The notes under the pieces are model-generated. The model saw only the letters and a list, made by a program, of their open reading frames with translations, was not told the origin of the DNA and did no database searches. Shown piece by piece: positions 28,286-37,034 of a stretch of 42,084 bases of DNA. The position numbers and the translations under genes are program-made. The number at the start of each line of letters is the position of its first letter. Within the stretch, counting starts at the first letter, position 1. Source of the stretch: Burkholderiales bacterium (GTDB taxonomy: Bacteria; Pseudomonadota; Gammaproteobacteria; Burkholderiales; Burkholderiaceae_C); NCBI GenBank assembly GCA_016192425.1, contig JACPUE010000027.1, positions 1-42,084 on the forward strand, read 5' to 3'.

Positions 28286-28969
28286 TTACACCCCAAAGCT
28301 TGCCCGGTAGGCGGCTGGCACCTGCACCGGCACCACCCAGCCCGCCAGCAGCGCCACCAGCACTGCGGCACACGCCATGCCTGCCAACGCCACTGCCCAG
28401 GCCGCGCGGCGGCGCTGCGCGGCCGGGCGGTGCGCGAGCCTCCACCACAGGGCGCAGGCCAGGTGGATGCCCAGCGCGCTCACACCCGCAAAGTAGTACG
28501 GGGCAAAAAACCACCCGAAAGGCGCGATATGCAGTCCCGCAGCGGCAAAGTGGAAGTTGGTGTCCAGGCCCTGCAGCCAGCGCCCGGCCAGCACCGCGCT
28601 GGCATGGATGGACAAAAAGCTCCCCAGCACCAGGCCGGAGAGTACCTGGATGCGCTCCACCGTCCCCAGCCGCCCGGGCGCGCGCCAGGCGGCCCAGGCG
28701 GCACGGCTGCCCGAGGCCACCTGGGCCAGCACGCACAGCAGCAGCAGGGGTTCGACCCAGGGGTGGCGGTAGAACCACCGGAGCACTTCCAGCACCTGCT
28801 GGTGGGCTGCCACCCCGCGCAAGGCGGCCAGGTGGTTGAGCAGGTGCAGCAGTGCAAACCCGCCCAGAATGCGGGCGCCCAGGCGGTGCAGGCGCTGGTG
28901 CCGTTGTGTGGCGGGGGTGTTGCTGGGTGGGGTTTGCGCGGACAGGGCCAGGGGTGGAGGTGTGTTCAT
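28286..28969 (-). CDS. Membrane protein resembling succinate dehydrogenase cytochrome b subunit
   Basis: The 227-residue protein has about five membrane helices. After a Pro-rich cytoplasmic start come LGARILGGFALLHLLNHLAALRG, LLLLCVLAQVASG, a helix with SIHASAVLAGRW, one with APYYFAGVSALGIHLACALWW, and a C-terminal helix. Histidines within helices two, three and four of this pattern recall heme-binding cytochrome b subunits of succinate dehydrogenase/fumarate reductase, but no flavoprotein or iron-sulfur gene adjoins. It precedes the ECF41 sigma gene by 6 bases, so the two are probably one operon. GGAGGT directly touches the ATG, an unusually short spacing, and forms an inverted repeat with bases inside the gene. 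A role in sensing for the sigma factor is only a guess. Confidence 0.8.
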   Translation of the reverse strand: MNTPPPLALSAQTPPSNTPATQRHQRLHRLGARILGGFALLHLLNHLAALRGVAAHQQVLEVLRWFYRHPWVEPLLLLCVLAQVASGSRAAWAAWRAPGRLGTVERIQVLSGLVLGSFLSIHASAVLAGRWLQGLDTNFHFAAAGLHIAPFGWFFAPYYFAGVSALGIHLACALWWRLAHRPAAQRRRAAWAVALAGMACAAVLVALLAGWVVPVQVPAAYRASFGV

Positions 28970-28975
28970 ACCTCC
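28956..28975 (-). promoter_or_regulatory. Inverted repeat spanning the start codon of the membrane protein gene
   Basis: On the minus strand GGAGGT, ATGAACAC, ACCTCC form a perfect 6-base stem with the start codon in the 8-base loop. The left arm is the only Shine-Dalgarno candidate. Folding would hide it, so translation of this gene may be self-limited; an operator role is also possible. Confidence 0.4.
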
Positions 28976-29060
28976 AGGACGACGCAGCCTGGGCCTTTGT
29001 GACGTGGGCGCCAGGCCGTGTCGGCCACCCGAGGCATGGGTGTTTTCAACGGACAGGGCA

Positions 29061-29105
29061 TTGACAGAGTGACATCTGCCTCATAAGATAGTAATAAGTT
29101 ACTTA
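29061..29105 (+). promoter_or_regulatory. Promoter and likely operator of the TetR-exporter operon
   Basis: A consensus -35 TTGACA (29061-29066) lies 17 bases before a -10-like TAAGAT (29084-29089). Immediately downstream are overlapping palindromes AGTAA-TAAG-TTACT (29090-29103) and TAAGT-T-ACTTA (29095-29105). They cover the expected transcription start. The TetR gene begins at 29114 with no Shine-Dalgarno, so its leader is very short. Autorepression by the TetR protein is inferred. Confidence 0.65.
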
Positions 29106-29113
29106 CTTTTAAG

Positions 29114-29725
29114 ATGAACACACGCAGCAAATACCTGTCGGCAGACGATAGGCGCGCCGCCACCGTCGATGCGGTGATTGAACTGGCCGCCAACCATGCG
29201 CCCGGCGAGATCACGACCACCACGATTGCGCAGCACATGGGGGTGACCCAGGGGGCGCTGTTCAAGCACTTTCCCACCAAGGACGCCATTCTGGAATCGG
29301 TGGTGCAGTGGGTGGCCCAGCGGCTCATGTCCCGCATCGACACCGTGGTGCAGGGCGCTCCCAGCGCCAGCAGCGCCTTGCAGGCCATGTTCATGGCCCA
29401 TACCGCTTTTGTGACCGAGCACCCGGGCGTGCCGCGCCTGTTGTTCGGGGAGCTGCAGCGGGCGGGGTCGACCACGCCCAAGCGCCTGGTGGCTGCGCTG
29501 CTGCGCCAATATGCCGAGCGCTTGCGCACCTTGCTGGAGCGCGGGCGGGACAGCGGCGAGCTGGATGCGCAGCTGGACATCGATGCCGCAGCCACAGCGT
29601 TCGTGGGCTCCATCCAGGGCCTTGTCATCCAGGCCCTGTTCGCGGGCGATGTGCAGGCCATACAGCGCAATGCGCCGGGTGTGTTCGCTGTCTATCTGCG
29701 CGGCATTTCACGAGGTACACCATGA
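29114..29725 (+). CDS. TetR family transcriptional regulator
   Basis: The 203-residue regulator has an N-terminal helix-turn-helix (ITTTTIAQHMGVTQGALFKHFPTKDAIL, about 33-60) and an all-helical C-terminal ligand domain (70-200) in which HPGVPRLLFGEL resembles efflux-linked TetR proteins. The ATG at 29114 gives MNTRSKYLSADDRR. It is the first gene of a five-gene exporter operon and overlaps the next gene by ATGA (29722-29725), so regulator and exporter are made together. It probably represses its own promoter through the palindrome at 29090-29105 and is released by an exporter substrate; that is inferred from arrangement. Confidence 0.92.
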   Translation: MNTRSKYLSADDRRAATVDAVIELAANHAPGEITTTTIAQHMGVTQGALFKHFPTKDAILESVVQWVAQRLMSRIDTVVQGAPSASSALQAMFMAHTAFVTEHPGVPRLLFGELQRAGSTTPKRLVAALLRQYAERLRTLLERGRDSGELDAQLDIDAAATAFVGSIQGLVIQALFAGDVQAIQRNAPGVFAVYLRGISRGTP

Positions 29726-30873
29726 GCAAGCTTCCCCTGAGCCGTCGCACCTTGTCCATCCTGGCCGTGCTGGTTCCGATGGCCGTCGTCCTGGGGTATG
29801 TGGCCCTGCGTTCCGGGCCCCTGGCACCTGTGGCGGTCACGGTGGTGCAGGTGGAGTCGAAGGCGCTGCGCCCGTCCCTGTTTGGCGTGGGCACGGTCGA
29901 GGCGCGGCAGTTGCACCGCCTGGGGCCGGTGGCGCCAGGGCGCTTGCTGCGCCTGTCGGTGCAGGTGGGGGATACCGTCAAGGCAGGGCAGGTGCTGGGA
30001 GAAATGGACCCCGTGGACAGCGACGACCGCCTGCGCTCGCAGCAGGCACAGGTGCAGCGCGCCGCCGCCGCCGTGGCCGACACCACGGCGCGCCATGCCT
30101 TTGCCCAGCAGCAGGCCCGGCGCTACGAGCAGATGTTTGCCGAAAAAGCCACGAGCGAGGAATTGCTGGCCGCACGCCGCCAGGACTTGCAACTGGCCAC
30201 TGCCGCACTGGCGGCTGCCCGCGAAGACCAGGCACGCGCACGTTCAGACCTGCAGGCCTTGCGCACGCAGCGTGCGAGCCTGCGCCTGGTGTCGCCGGTG
30301 GACGGTTTGGTCACCGCGCGCGAAGCCGAACCCGGCACTACCCTCGTGGCCGGACAGGCCGTGGTCGAGGTGGTCGATCCCGCATCGCTCTGGGTGCAGA
30401 CGCGCTTTGACCAGGTCAGTGCCGCAGGCCTGGCGGCGCAGCAGCCTGCGCATGTGGCGCTGCGCTCGCGCCGGGCGCAGGCCCTGGCAGGGCAGGTGCT
30501 GCGCCTGGAGCCGCGTGCCGACGCCGTGACCGAGGAGATCCTGGCCAAAGTGGTTTTCGCCACGGTGCCCCAGCCCTTGCCGCCCATTGGCGAACGTGCG
30601 GAGGTCACGGTGGACTTGCCAGCGCTGGCGCGGGGGGCCGTCATCCCCAACGCTGCCGTGCAGCGCCAGGGGGCGCAGGTTGGCGTATGGGTGGCCAAGG
30701 GCGAGCGCCTGGACTTCGTGCCGGTGGTGCTGGGCCGCTCGGATCTGGAGGGGCGGGTGCAGGTGCTCAAGGGGCTGGAGCCCGGCGACGCCATCGTGCT
30801 CTACAGCGAGAAAACGCTGACCGCACGTTCGCGCATCCATGTGGTCGAGCGCATTCCCGGGGTGGCATCGTGA
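29722..30873 (+). CDS. HlyD family membrane fusion protein of an ABC exporter
   Basis: The 383-residue periplasmic adaptor links inner-membrane transporter and outer-membrane channel. It has an N-terminal anchor helix (about 9-30), a lipoyl-like half (VAPGRLLRLSVQVGDTVKAGQVLGEMD), a helical hairpin of about 80 residues (100-180), the second lipoyl half (LVSPVDGLVTAREAEPGTTL), then beta-barrel and membrane-proximal domains. It overlaps TetR by 4 bases and the permease by 4 bases (GTGA at 30870-30873). The adjoining FtsX-like permease makes this resemble DevB of DevBCA-type systems, which export lipids and other hydrophobic compounds in other bacteria. Confidence 0.92.
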   Translation: MSKLPLSRRTLSILAVLVPMAVVLGYVALRSGPLAPVAVTVVQVESKALRPSLFGVGTVEARQLHRLGPVAPGRLLRLSVQVGDTVKAGQVLGEMDPVDSDDRLRSQQAQVQRAAAAVADTTARHAFAQQQARRYEQMFAEKATSEELLAARRQDLQLATAALAAAREDQARARSDLQALRTQRASLRLVSPVDGLVTAREAEPGTTLVAGQAVVEVVDPASLWVQTRFDQVSAAGLAAQQPAHVALRSRRAQALAGQVLRLEPRADAVTEEILAKVVFATVPQPLPPIGERAEVTVDLPALARGAVIPNAAVQRQGAQVGVWVAKGERLDFVPVVLGRSDLEGRVQVLKGLEPGDAIVLYSEKTLTARSRIHVVERIPGVAS

Positions 30874-32075
30874 TCAGCCTGGCGGGGCGCGACATTGCCC
30901 ACGCCTGGGGCAAGTTTGTCTTTACCGGCCTGGGCCTGGGCCTGCTGCTGGGTGTGACCTTGGTGATGGCGGGCGTGTACCGCGGCATGGTGGACGATGG
31001 CAAGGCCTTGCTGGACAACAGCGGCGCCGATCTCTGGGTGGTGCAGCGCGACACGCTGGGCCCCTACGCCGAGCCGTCAAGCATCCCGGACGACACCGAG
31101 CGCGCCTTGCGCGCCATGCCCGGCGTGGCCGAGGCGGCCAATGTGACCTACCTCACCATGCAGGTGCGCCAGGGCGGGCGCGACGTGCGCGCGATGGTGG
31201 TGGGCATTGTGCCGGGCGATGCCTGGGGCTCGCCGGGCTGGCCGCCAGCGCTGGTGGCGGGGCGCCGCGTCACGCGTGGCCATTACGAGGCCATGGCCGA
31301 TGTGGCCACGGGCTTCCGGCTGGGCGACACGCTGCGCATCCGCCGCAACAGCTACACCGTCGTCGGCCTGACGCGCCGGATGGTGTCCTCCAGCGGCGAC
31401 CCCATGGTGTTCATTCCACTCAAGGACGCGCAGGAGGCGCAGTTCCTCAAGGACAACGACGCCATCGTGCAGAACCGCCAGCGCACGGCCGCCAACCCGG
31501 CCTTCAACCGGCCGGGAGTGCCGGGCCTGCTGCCGGCCATCCAGGCATCGCAGACCAGCAGCAATACCGTGAACGCCGTGCTCGTGCGCCTGCGTCCCGG
31601 CGCCCATGCCGACGAGGTGGCCGATGCCGTGCGCCGCTGGAAGCGCCTGACCGTGTATACCCGCGCCGAGATGGAAGACATCCTGATCGGCAAGCTGATC
31701 GCCACCTCGGCCAAGCAGATCGGCATGTTCCTGGTCATCCTGGCGGCGGTCAGCGCGGCCATTGTGGCCTTCATCATCTACACCCTGACCATGGACAAGA
31801 TCCGCGAGATTGCGGTGCTCAAGCTCATCGGCACGCGCAACCGCACCATTGCCTCCATGATTCTTCAGCAGGCCCTGGCGCTGGGCCTCATCGGCTTTGC
31901 GGTGGGCAAGGTCGCCGCCACCTTCGCCGCGCCGCTGTTTCCCAAATACGTGCTGCTGGTGCCGCAGGACTCCGTGGCCGGGCTGGCCATCGTGCTGGTG
32001 ATTTGCGCACTGGCCAGTGTGATCGCCATCCGCATGGCCTTGCGCGTGGACCCGGCCGAGGCCATTGGAGGGTGA
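30870..32075 (+). CDS. FtsX-like ABC permease (DevC-like)
   Basis: The 401-residue inner-membrane permease starts at GTG (30870), overlapping the adaptor stop; this gives ISLAGRDIAHAWGKFVFTGLGLG, the usual DevC-type opening. One membrane helix lies near 17-38, followed by a large periplasmic domain of about 230 residues. Three C-terminal helices (near 285-310, 335-355 and 370-390) contain the FtsX signature LTMDKIREIAVLKLIGTRN. Such permeases work with MacB/LolD-type ATPases in mechanotransmission, driving extrusion through the adaptor and outer-membrane factor. The substrate is unknown. The stop overlaps the Shine-Dalgarno of the ATPase gene. Confidence 0.92.
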   Translation: MISLAGRDIAHAWGKFVFTGLGLGLLLGVTLVMAGVYRGMVDDGKALLDNSGADLWVVQRDTLGPYAEPSSIPDDTERALRAMPGVAEAANVTYLTMQVRQGGRDVRAMVVGIVPGDAWGSPGWPPALVAGRRVTRGHYEAMADVATGFRLGDTLRIRRNSYTVVGLTRRMVSSSGDPMVFIPLKDAQEAQFLKDNDAIVQNRQRTAANPAFNRPGVPGLLPAIQASQTSSNTVNAVLVRLRPGAHADEVADAVRRWKRLTVYTRAEMEDILIGKLIATSAKQIGMFLVILAAVSAAIVAFIIYTLTMDKIREIAVLKLIGTRNRTIASMILQQALALGLIGFAVGKVAATFAAPLFPKYVLLVPQDSVAGLAIVLVICALASVIAIRMALRVDPAEAIGG

Positions 32076-32076
32076 C

Positions 32077-32871
<795 letters not shown>

Positions 32872-32874
32872 CAT

Positions 32875-32884
32875 CCCCCCCCCC
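32875..32884 (+). repeat. Run of ten C before the outer-membrane factor gene
   Basis: C10 begins 4 bases after the ATPase stop and is followed by an A/C-rich stretch. It lies 35 bases before the start of the NodT-type gene, outside any coding frame. Runs of this length are prone to slippage and could vary the spacing or structure of the intergenic leader. Confidence 0.9.
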
Positions 32885-32919
32885 ACCACCCACCCACCGC
32901 ATCCACAAGGACAAGGCCC

Positions 32920-34404
32920 ATGCAACAGCACCTGCGTTCCGCCCTGGGGCCACTGACTGCCGCGCTGGCGCTGGTCGGTTGCGCGTCGGCGCCACCCTAC
33001 GAGGCCCCACCGCCTCCCGCCGTGGCGGGCTACACCGCCAGTGCACTGGCCGCGCCCACCGCATCGGCCCCTGGCCTGCACGGCCAGGCGCAGCAATGGG
33101 TGGACGGGGCTGTGGAGGGCGCATGGTGGCGTGCGCTGCAGTCCAGCGCGCTGAATGCGCTGGTGGACGAAGCCCTGCACGCCAGCCCCACGCTGGCCGC
33201 GGCCCAGGCCGTGCTGACCCAGGCGCGCGAGCTGCATGCCGCCCAGGCCGGTGCCACGCAATTGCCCCAGGTGGACCTGGGCCTGGGTGCACAGCGCCAG
33301 CAAACCAGCCCCAGCGCCCAGGGCCTGCCGGGCAATCCGCGCGAGTTCAGCCTGTACAGCGCCAGTGTCGGCGTGCGCTACCGCTTCGATGCGGGCGGCG
33401 GCATCGACAGCAGCCTGCGGGCAGCGGCTGCGCGCGCCGATGTGCGGCAACACGAGCTGGCAGCGGCGCGCCACGCCCTGGCGGCCAACCTGGCCATGGC
33501 CGCCATCACCCGTGCCCGGCTGGCGGCCCAGATCGAATCGCTGTCGGCCATCCTGCGCACCCAGCAGTCCCTGGCCGATCTGGCGCAGGTGCGCACGCGC
33601 CTGGGCCAGGCGGCACCCGACGAAGTGAGCGCCCTCACGGCCCAGGCCGAGCAGACCCGCGCCGCGCTGCCTGCCCTGCGCAAGCAACTGCAGCAGACCG
33701 AGCACCTGCTGGCCGTGCTGGCAGGGCGCCCGCCTGCGCAGGGCGCGCCGGCCTTCACCCTGGAAGATTTCACCTTGCCTGGGCAACTGTCCGTTGCCGT
33801 GCCTTCCGAGTGGGCGCGCCGCAGGCCCGACATCCAGGCGGCCGAAGCGGCGCTGCGGGCCGCGCATGGCGATCTGGGCGTTGCCATTGCGCGGCAATAC
33901 CCCCAGTTCACCCTGAGCGCCAACCTGGGCAGCCAGGCCCTGACGACATCTGCCCTGTTTGGCGGCAGCGCAGCCGTCTGGAGCGTGCTGGGCCAGATCA
34001 GCCAGCCCCTGTTCAATGCCAGCCTGCCCGCGGAGCGGCGCGCAGCGCAGGCCGCGCTGGAGGCCGCCACCGCCAACTACCAGCGCGTGGTGCTTGAGGC
34101 GCTGCGCAACGTGGCCGACGCACTCAGCGCAGCAGAGCACGATGCGCAGACCCTGGCCGCCCTTGCGCGCAGCGCCCAGGCCGCCGAGGAGCAACACCGC
34201 GTCGCCGTGAGCCAGCACAGGGCCGGGGCCGCCAGCCCCGTGCAGCTGCTGGTGGCAGACCAGGTGCTGCTGCAGGCGCGCAGCAACCTGGCCGCCGCAC
34301 AGGCGCAGCGCCTGGTGGACACCGTGGCGCTGGGCGCTGCGCTGGCGGGTGACCCCGCGCCCCGGCAGGACCCGCAAGCTTCCCTTCGCAACCCACGGGA
34401 GTGA
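32920..34404 (+). CDS. NodT-type outer-membrane efflux lipoprotein (RND/ABC outer channel)
   Basis: The 494-residue outer-membrane channel subunit is of the TolC/OprM superfamily. The signal peptide ends in a lipobox LVGC with Cys21. Two outer-membrane-efflux repeats follow, each with long helices; diagnostic segments are WWRALQSSALNALVDEALHASPTL, VPSEWARRRPDIQAAEAALRAAHGDLGVA, and SQPLFNASLPAERRAAQAALEAA. It is the last gene of the exporter operon, 48 bases after the ATPase. It converges with the TonB-dependent receptor, 49 bases stop to stop. It should form the exit duct for the HlyD/FtsX/ATPase pump. The ATG at 32920 has AAGGACAAGG upstream. Confidence 0.93.
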   Translation: MQQHLRSALGPLTAALALVGCASAPPYEAPPPPAVAGYTASALAAPTASAPGLHGQAQQWVDGAVEGAWWRALQSSALNALVDEALHASPTLAAAQAVLTQARELHAAQAGATQLPQVDLGLGAQRQQTSPSAQGLPGNPREFSLYSASVGVRYRFDAGGGIDSSLRAAAARADVRQHELAAARHALAANLAMAAITRARLAAQIESLSAILRTQQSLADLAQVRTRLGQAAPDEVSALTAQAEQTRAALPALRKQLQQTEHLLAVLAGRPPAQGAPAFTLEDFTLPGQLSVAVPSEWARRRPDIQAAEAALRAAHGDLGVAIARQYPQFTLSANLGSQALTTSALFGGSAAVWSVLGQISQPLFNASLPAERRAAQAALEAATANYQRVVLEALRNVADALSAAEHDAQTLAALARSAQAAEEQHRVAVSQHRAGAASPVQLLVADQVLLQARSNLAAAQAQRLVDTVALGAALAGDPAPRQDPQASLRNPRE

Positions 34405-34453
34405 CTCCCTGGTGTGGCCGCAGCCTGTAGGTTTTGGCAGCGCAGGTGCGGAA

Positions 34454-36598
34454 CTAGAACTGGCGCCGCAGCGTGACCTGCAGTGCGCGTGGCGAGCCCG
34501 GCAGGATCAGGTTGTCGTTGCTGCCGTGGCTGGACACGTAGTACTTGCGGTTGGTGAGGTTCTTGAGGTTCACGTCCAGCCCCCAGGCGCCCAGCGTGTA
34601 CTGCAGGGCGGCATCCAGCGTGGTGTAGGCCGGCAGCGTGACCAGGTTGCTCACCGAGGTGAAGCGCGCGCCCACATGCTGCAGGCCGCCGCCCACGCGC
34701 AGACCGTTGCCCAGGTCCTTCATGGCCCACAGGAAGGCGGAGTTGCGCGGTGTGAGTGCAGGTACCTTGCCCTGCACTTCCACCGATTGCGTAGGCAATT
34801 GCGTGGAGGTCACGCGCGCCAGCGACTTGACCATGCGCCCGTCCAGGAAGGCGTAGCCCGCGCTCACATCCCAGCGCCCCGGCAGGCGGCCGTTGAGCGT
34901 GAGCTCCAGGCCGTTGGTGCGCTGCACGCCCACGTTGATCTGGCGGGCGGGGTTGGCGGGGTCGGTGTTCTTGATGTTGCTGCGCTCCAGGTTGAACAGC
35001 GCGCCGGTGAGGTTGAGCTGGCCGTCCATCAAATCCAGCTTGACGCCGATTTCCTTGTTCTCGGTGATCTCCGGCGCGTTGTCGGTGTTGCTGCTGCTCA
35101 GCGCAAACGACTCCGCCGACGGCTGGAAGGACTTGCTGTACGACACGTAGTACGACACGGCCTCGCTGGGCTGCCACACCAGGCCGGCGCGGGGGCTGAA
35201 CTTCTTGTCGGTGCGTGCGAGCGCCGCCAGCTTGCGCTCGAAGCGGGTGTCCTGGTCGAACACGTCGTAGCGCGCGCCCACCAGGGCCTTCCACTGCGGG
35301 GCCAGGGTGATCTGGTTCTGCCAGTAGAGGGCGGCGGTGTCTTGCGTGGTGTGGCTGGGAATGGCGCTGTCGGCGTTGTAGCTGGCAGCGGGGATGATGG
35401 GCGCCGGGCGGCCCTGGGGGTTGAACAGGGGCACCCGGTCGGCGCCGCCCGACACAGACTCGGAGCGCTTCTTCTGCTGGCCCAGTTCCATGCCCATGAG
35501 CCATTCCTGGCGCAGGCCGCCGAGCTGGTTGCGCCAGGTCAGGTCGGTCTGGTTGAACAGGCCGCTTTCGTCGCGCAGGATGAAGGAGCGCGTGCGCCCC
35601 ACGGTGCGTGTGGCGGGGTCGGTGGTGCCGCCCGGCAGGGTGTTGTAGCGGTCGAGTTCGTAGTCGTACCAGCGCGTGATGTTGCGCACCGACCAGGCGT
35701 CGTTGAAGCGGTGGTTCAGCGTGGCGGTGAAAGCCTGGTTGCCGCTGGTGGTGGTGTCGTCCTGGGCAGCGTTGGACGAGCCGTAGTACGTGCCCGCAGG
35801 CACATTCACCGGGCGGCCGTTGAGCGCGGGAATGCCAAAGTCGGTGAGCCGCTTGTCGGCCGCGTGGGTGTACTGCAGCAGCAGCTGCGTGTCGGTGGCG
35901 AGCTTGAGCGCCAGGGACGGCGCCAGGTTGTGGCGCTTGACGAACTGCTGGTCGCGGTAGCTGCCCGAATCTTCGATGGCGGCGTTCAGGCGCAGGGCTG
36001 CGCTGTCGTTCACCACCAGGTTCATGTCGGCGCTGGCGCGGCGCAGATCGTGGCTGCCCAGCGAGAGCGTGGCTTCGCCGCCGCTGCGGTTCCAGTGCGG
36101 TTTCTTGGTGACGCGGTTGATCAGCCCGCCCGAAGAACCGCGCCCGTAGAGCACGGCGGCCGGGCCTTTGAGCACCTCGATGCGCTCGATGTCGGCCAGG
36201 TCGCGGAAGTACAGCGCATCGTCGCGCACGCCGTCCACAAACTGGTCGGCAATCGCCGTGAAGCCACGGATCACCACCTGGTCGCGCTGGCCGTCGCCAT
36301 GGCTCATGGCCACGCCGGGCACGTTGCGCAAGGCGTCTTCCATGGAGCGCGCACCCTGGTCGCGCAGCAACTGGCCCGGCACCACGTTCACGGCCTGCGG
36401 CACGTCGCGCAGCGGGGCGCTGCCCTTGGTGGCGGTGGTGCTGGCGGCGGGGGAGTAGCCGTCTTGCTGCGCGCTGGACTGTACGGTCACTTCGCCCAGC
36501 GTCTGCGGCGGGGTCTGGGCCTGCGCACAGGCGCTGCCAAAGGCTGCCAGCAGTGCGGCGGCCAGCGGGTTCAAGGCAATGGCATAAGGGGATCGCAT
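34454..36598 (-). CDS. TonB-dependent siderophore receptor
   Basis: This is an outer-membrane 22-strand barrel that imports ferric siderophores using TonB energy. The 714-residue protein has a signal peptide (MRSPYAIALNPLAAALLAAF, cleaved after AQA), then the plug domain (about 45-160) with LRDVPQAVNVVPGQLL, PGVAMSHGDGQRDQVVIRGF and ERIEVLKGPAAVLYGRGSSGGLINRVTKKP. The barrel ends in the required phenylalanine (LRRQF). The short N-terminus has no signalling domain, so it is not a FecA/FpvA-type transducer. The ATG at 36598 has AGAGGAAG upstream. It is the last gene of the DUF3649-PepSY-DUF3325 operon, 90 bases after DUF3325. The siderophore type cannot be read with confidence; the pattern is near FhuE/FcuA-like receptors. 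Confidence 0.93.
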   Translation of the reverse strand: MRSPYAIALNPLAAALLAAFGSACAQAQTPPQTLGEVTVQSSAQQDGYSPAASTTATKGSAPLRDVPQAVNVVPGQLLRDQGARSMEDALRNVPGVAMSHGDGQRDQVVIRGFTAIADQFVDGVRDDALYFRDLADIERIEVLKGPAAVLYGRGSSGGLINRVTKKPHWNRSGGEATLSLGSHDLRRASADMNLVVNDSAALRLNAAIEDSGSYRDQQFVKRHNLAPSLALKLATDTQLLLQYTHAADKRLTDFGIPALNGRPVNVPAGTYYGSSNAAQDDTTTSGNQAFTATLNHRFNDAWSVRNITRWYDYELDRYNTLPGGTTDPATRTVGRTRSFILRDESGLFNQTDLTWRNQLGGLRQEWLMGMELGQQKKRSESVSGGADRVPLFNPQGRPAPIIPAASYNADSAIPSHTTQDTAALYWQNQITLAPQWKALVGARYDVFDQDTRFERKLAALARTDKKFSPRAGLVWQPSEAVSYYVSYSKSFQPSAESFALSSSNTDNAPEITENKEIGVKLDLMDGQLNLTGALFNLERSNIKNTDPANPARQINVGVQRTNGLELTLNGRLPGRWDVSAGYAFLDGRMVKSLARVTSTQLPTQSVEVQGKVPALTPRNSAFLWAMKDLGNGLRVGGGLQHVGARFTSVSNLVTLPAYTTLDAALQYTLGAWGLDVNLKNLTNRKYYVSSHGSNDNLILPGSPRALQVTLRRQF

Positions 36599-36688
36599 GG
36601 TTTCTTCCTCTCTACAAAAAAACGGGATGGCATGGCGCTGCCCAGCCGGTGCCCACACCGGCCGGCGCGCAAAGGGGGAAACAGGTGC

Positions 36689-37033
36689 TCAGCGGCTGGC
36701 GTGCAGCAGCAAGCCCACGGCCAGGGCCAGCGGGGCCAGGGTGGGTGCGTGGCGCGGCCTCCAGGTCAGGCAGGCCGCGACGGCCAAGGCCGCCAGCGAA
36801 CACAGCACGGCCCAGGCCGTGGCGCGCAGCGATGCAGGTTCTGGCGGCGCGTTCCCGCCCGGTGCCTGCACTGCCAGGGCCAGCGACAGCAGCAGCACCA
36901 GCCAGCCGCAGGCCCGCAGCCAGGCCAGGCGCCGGGCGCTGGCGTCGGTGCCAAACACGTCGAGGTGGTGGCGGTCCATGCCCAGGGCCAGTGCGCACCA
37001 GCCCGCAAAGCACAACAGAAAAGTAGCGACCAT
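36689..37033 (-). CDS. DUF3325 family small membrane protein
   Basis: This 114-residue inner-membrane protein has four hydrophobic helices: MVATFLLCFAGWCALALGMDRHH, ACGWLVLLLSLALAV, AWAVLCSLAALAVAACL, and PTLAPLALAVGLLL. The opening Gly-x-x-Ala-Leu-Ala-x-x-Met-Asp-Arg-His-His pattern is the DUF3325 mark. The family regularly sits between PepSY proteins and siderophore receptors, as here, and is thought to assist iron reduction or removal from siderophores at the inner membrane, unproven. The ATG at 37033 lies 1 base after the PepSY stop, so translation is coupled. Confidence 0.88.
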   Translation of the reverse strand: MVATFLLCFAGWCALALGMDRHHLDVFGTDASARRLAWLRACGWLVLLLSLALAVQAPGGNAPPEPASLRATAWAVLCSLAALAVAACLTWRPRHAPTLAPLALAVGLLLHASR

Positions 37034-37034
37034 T

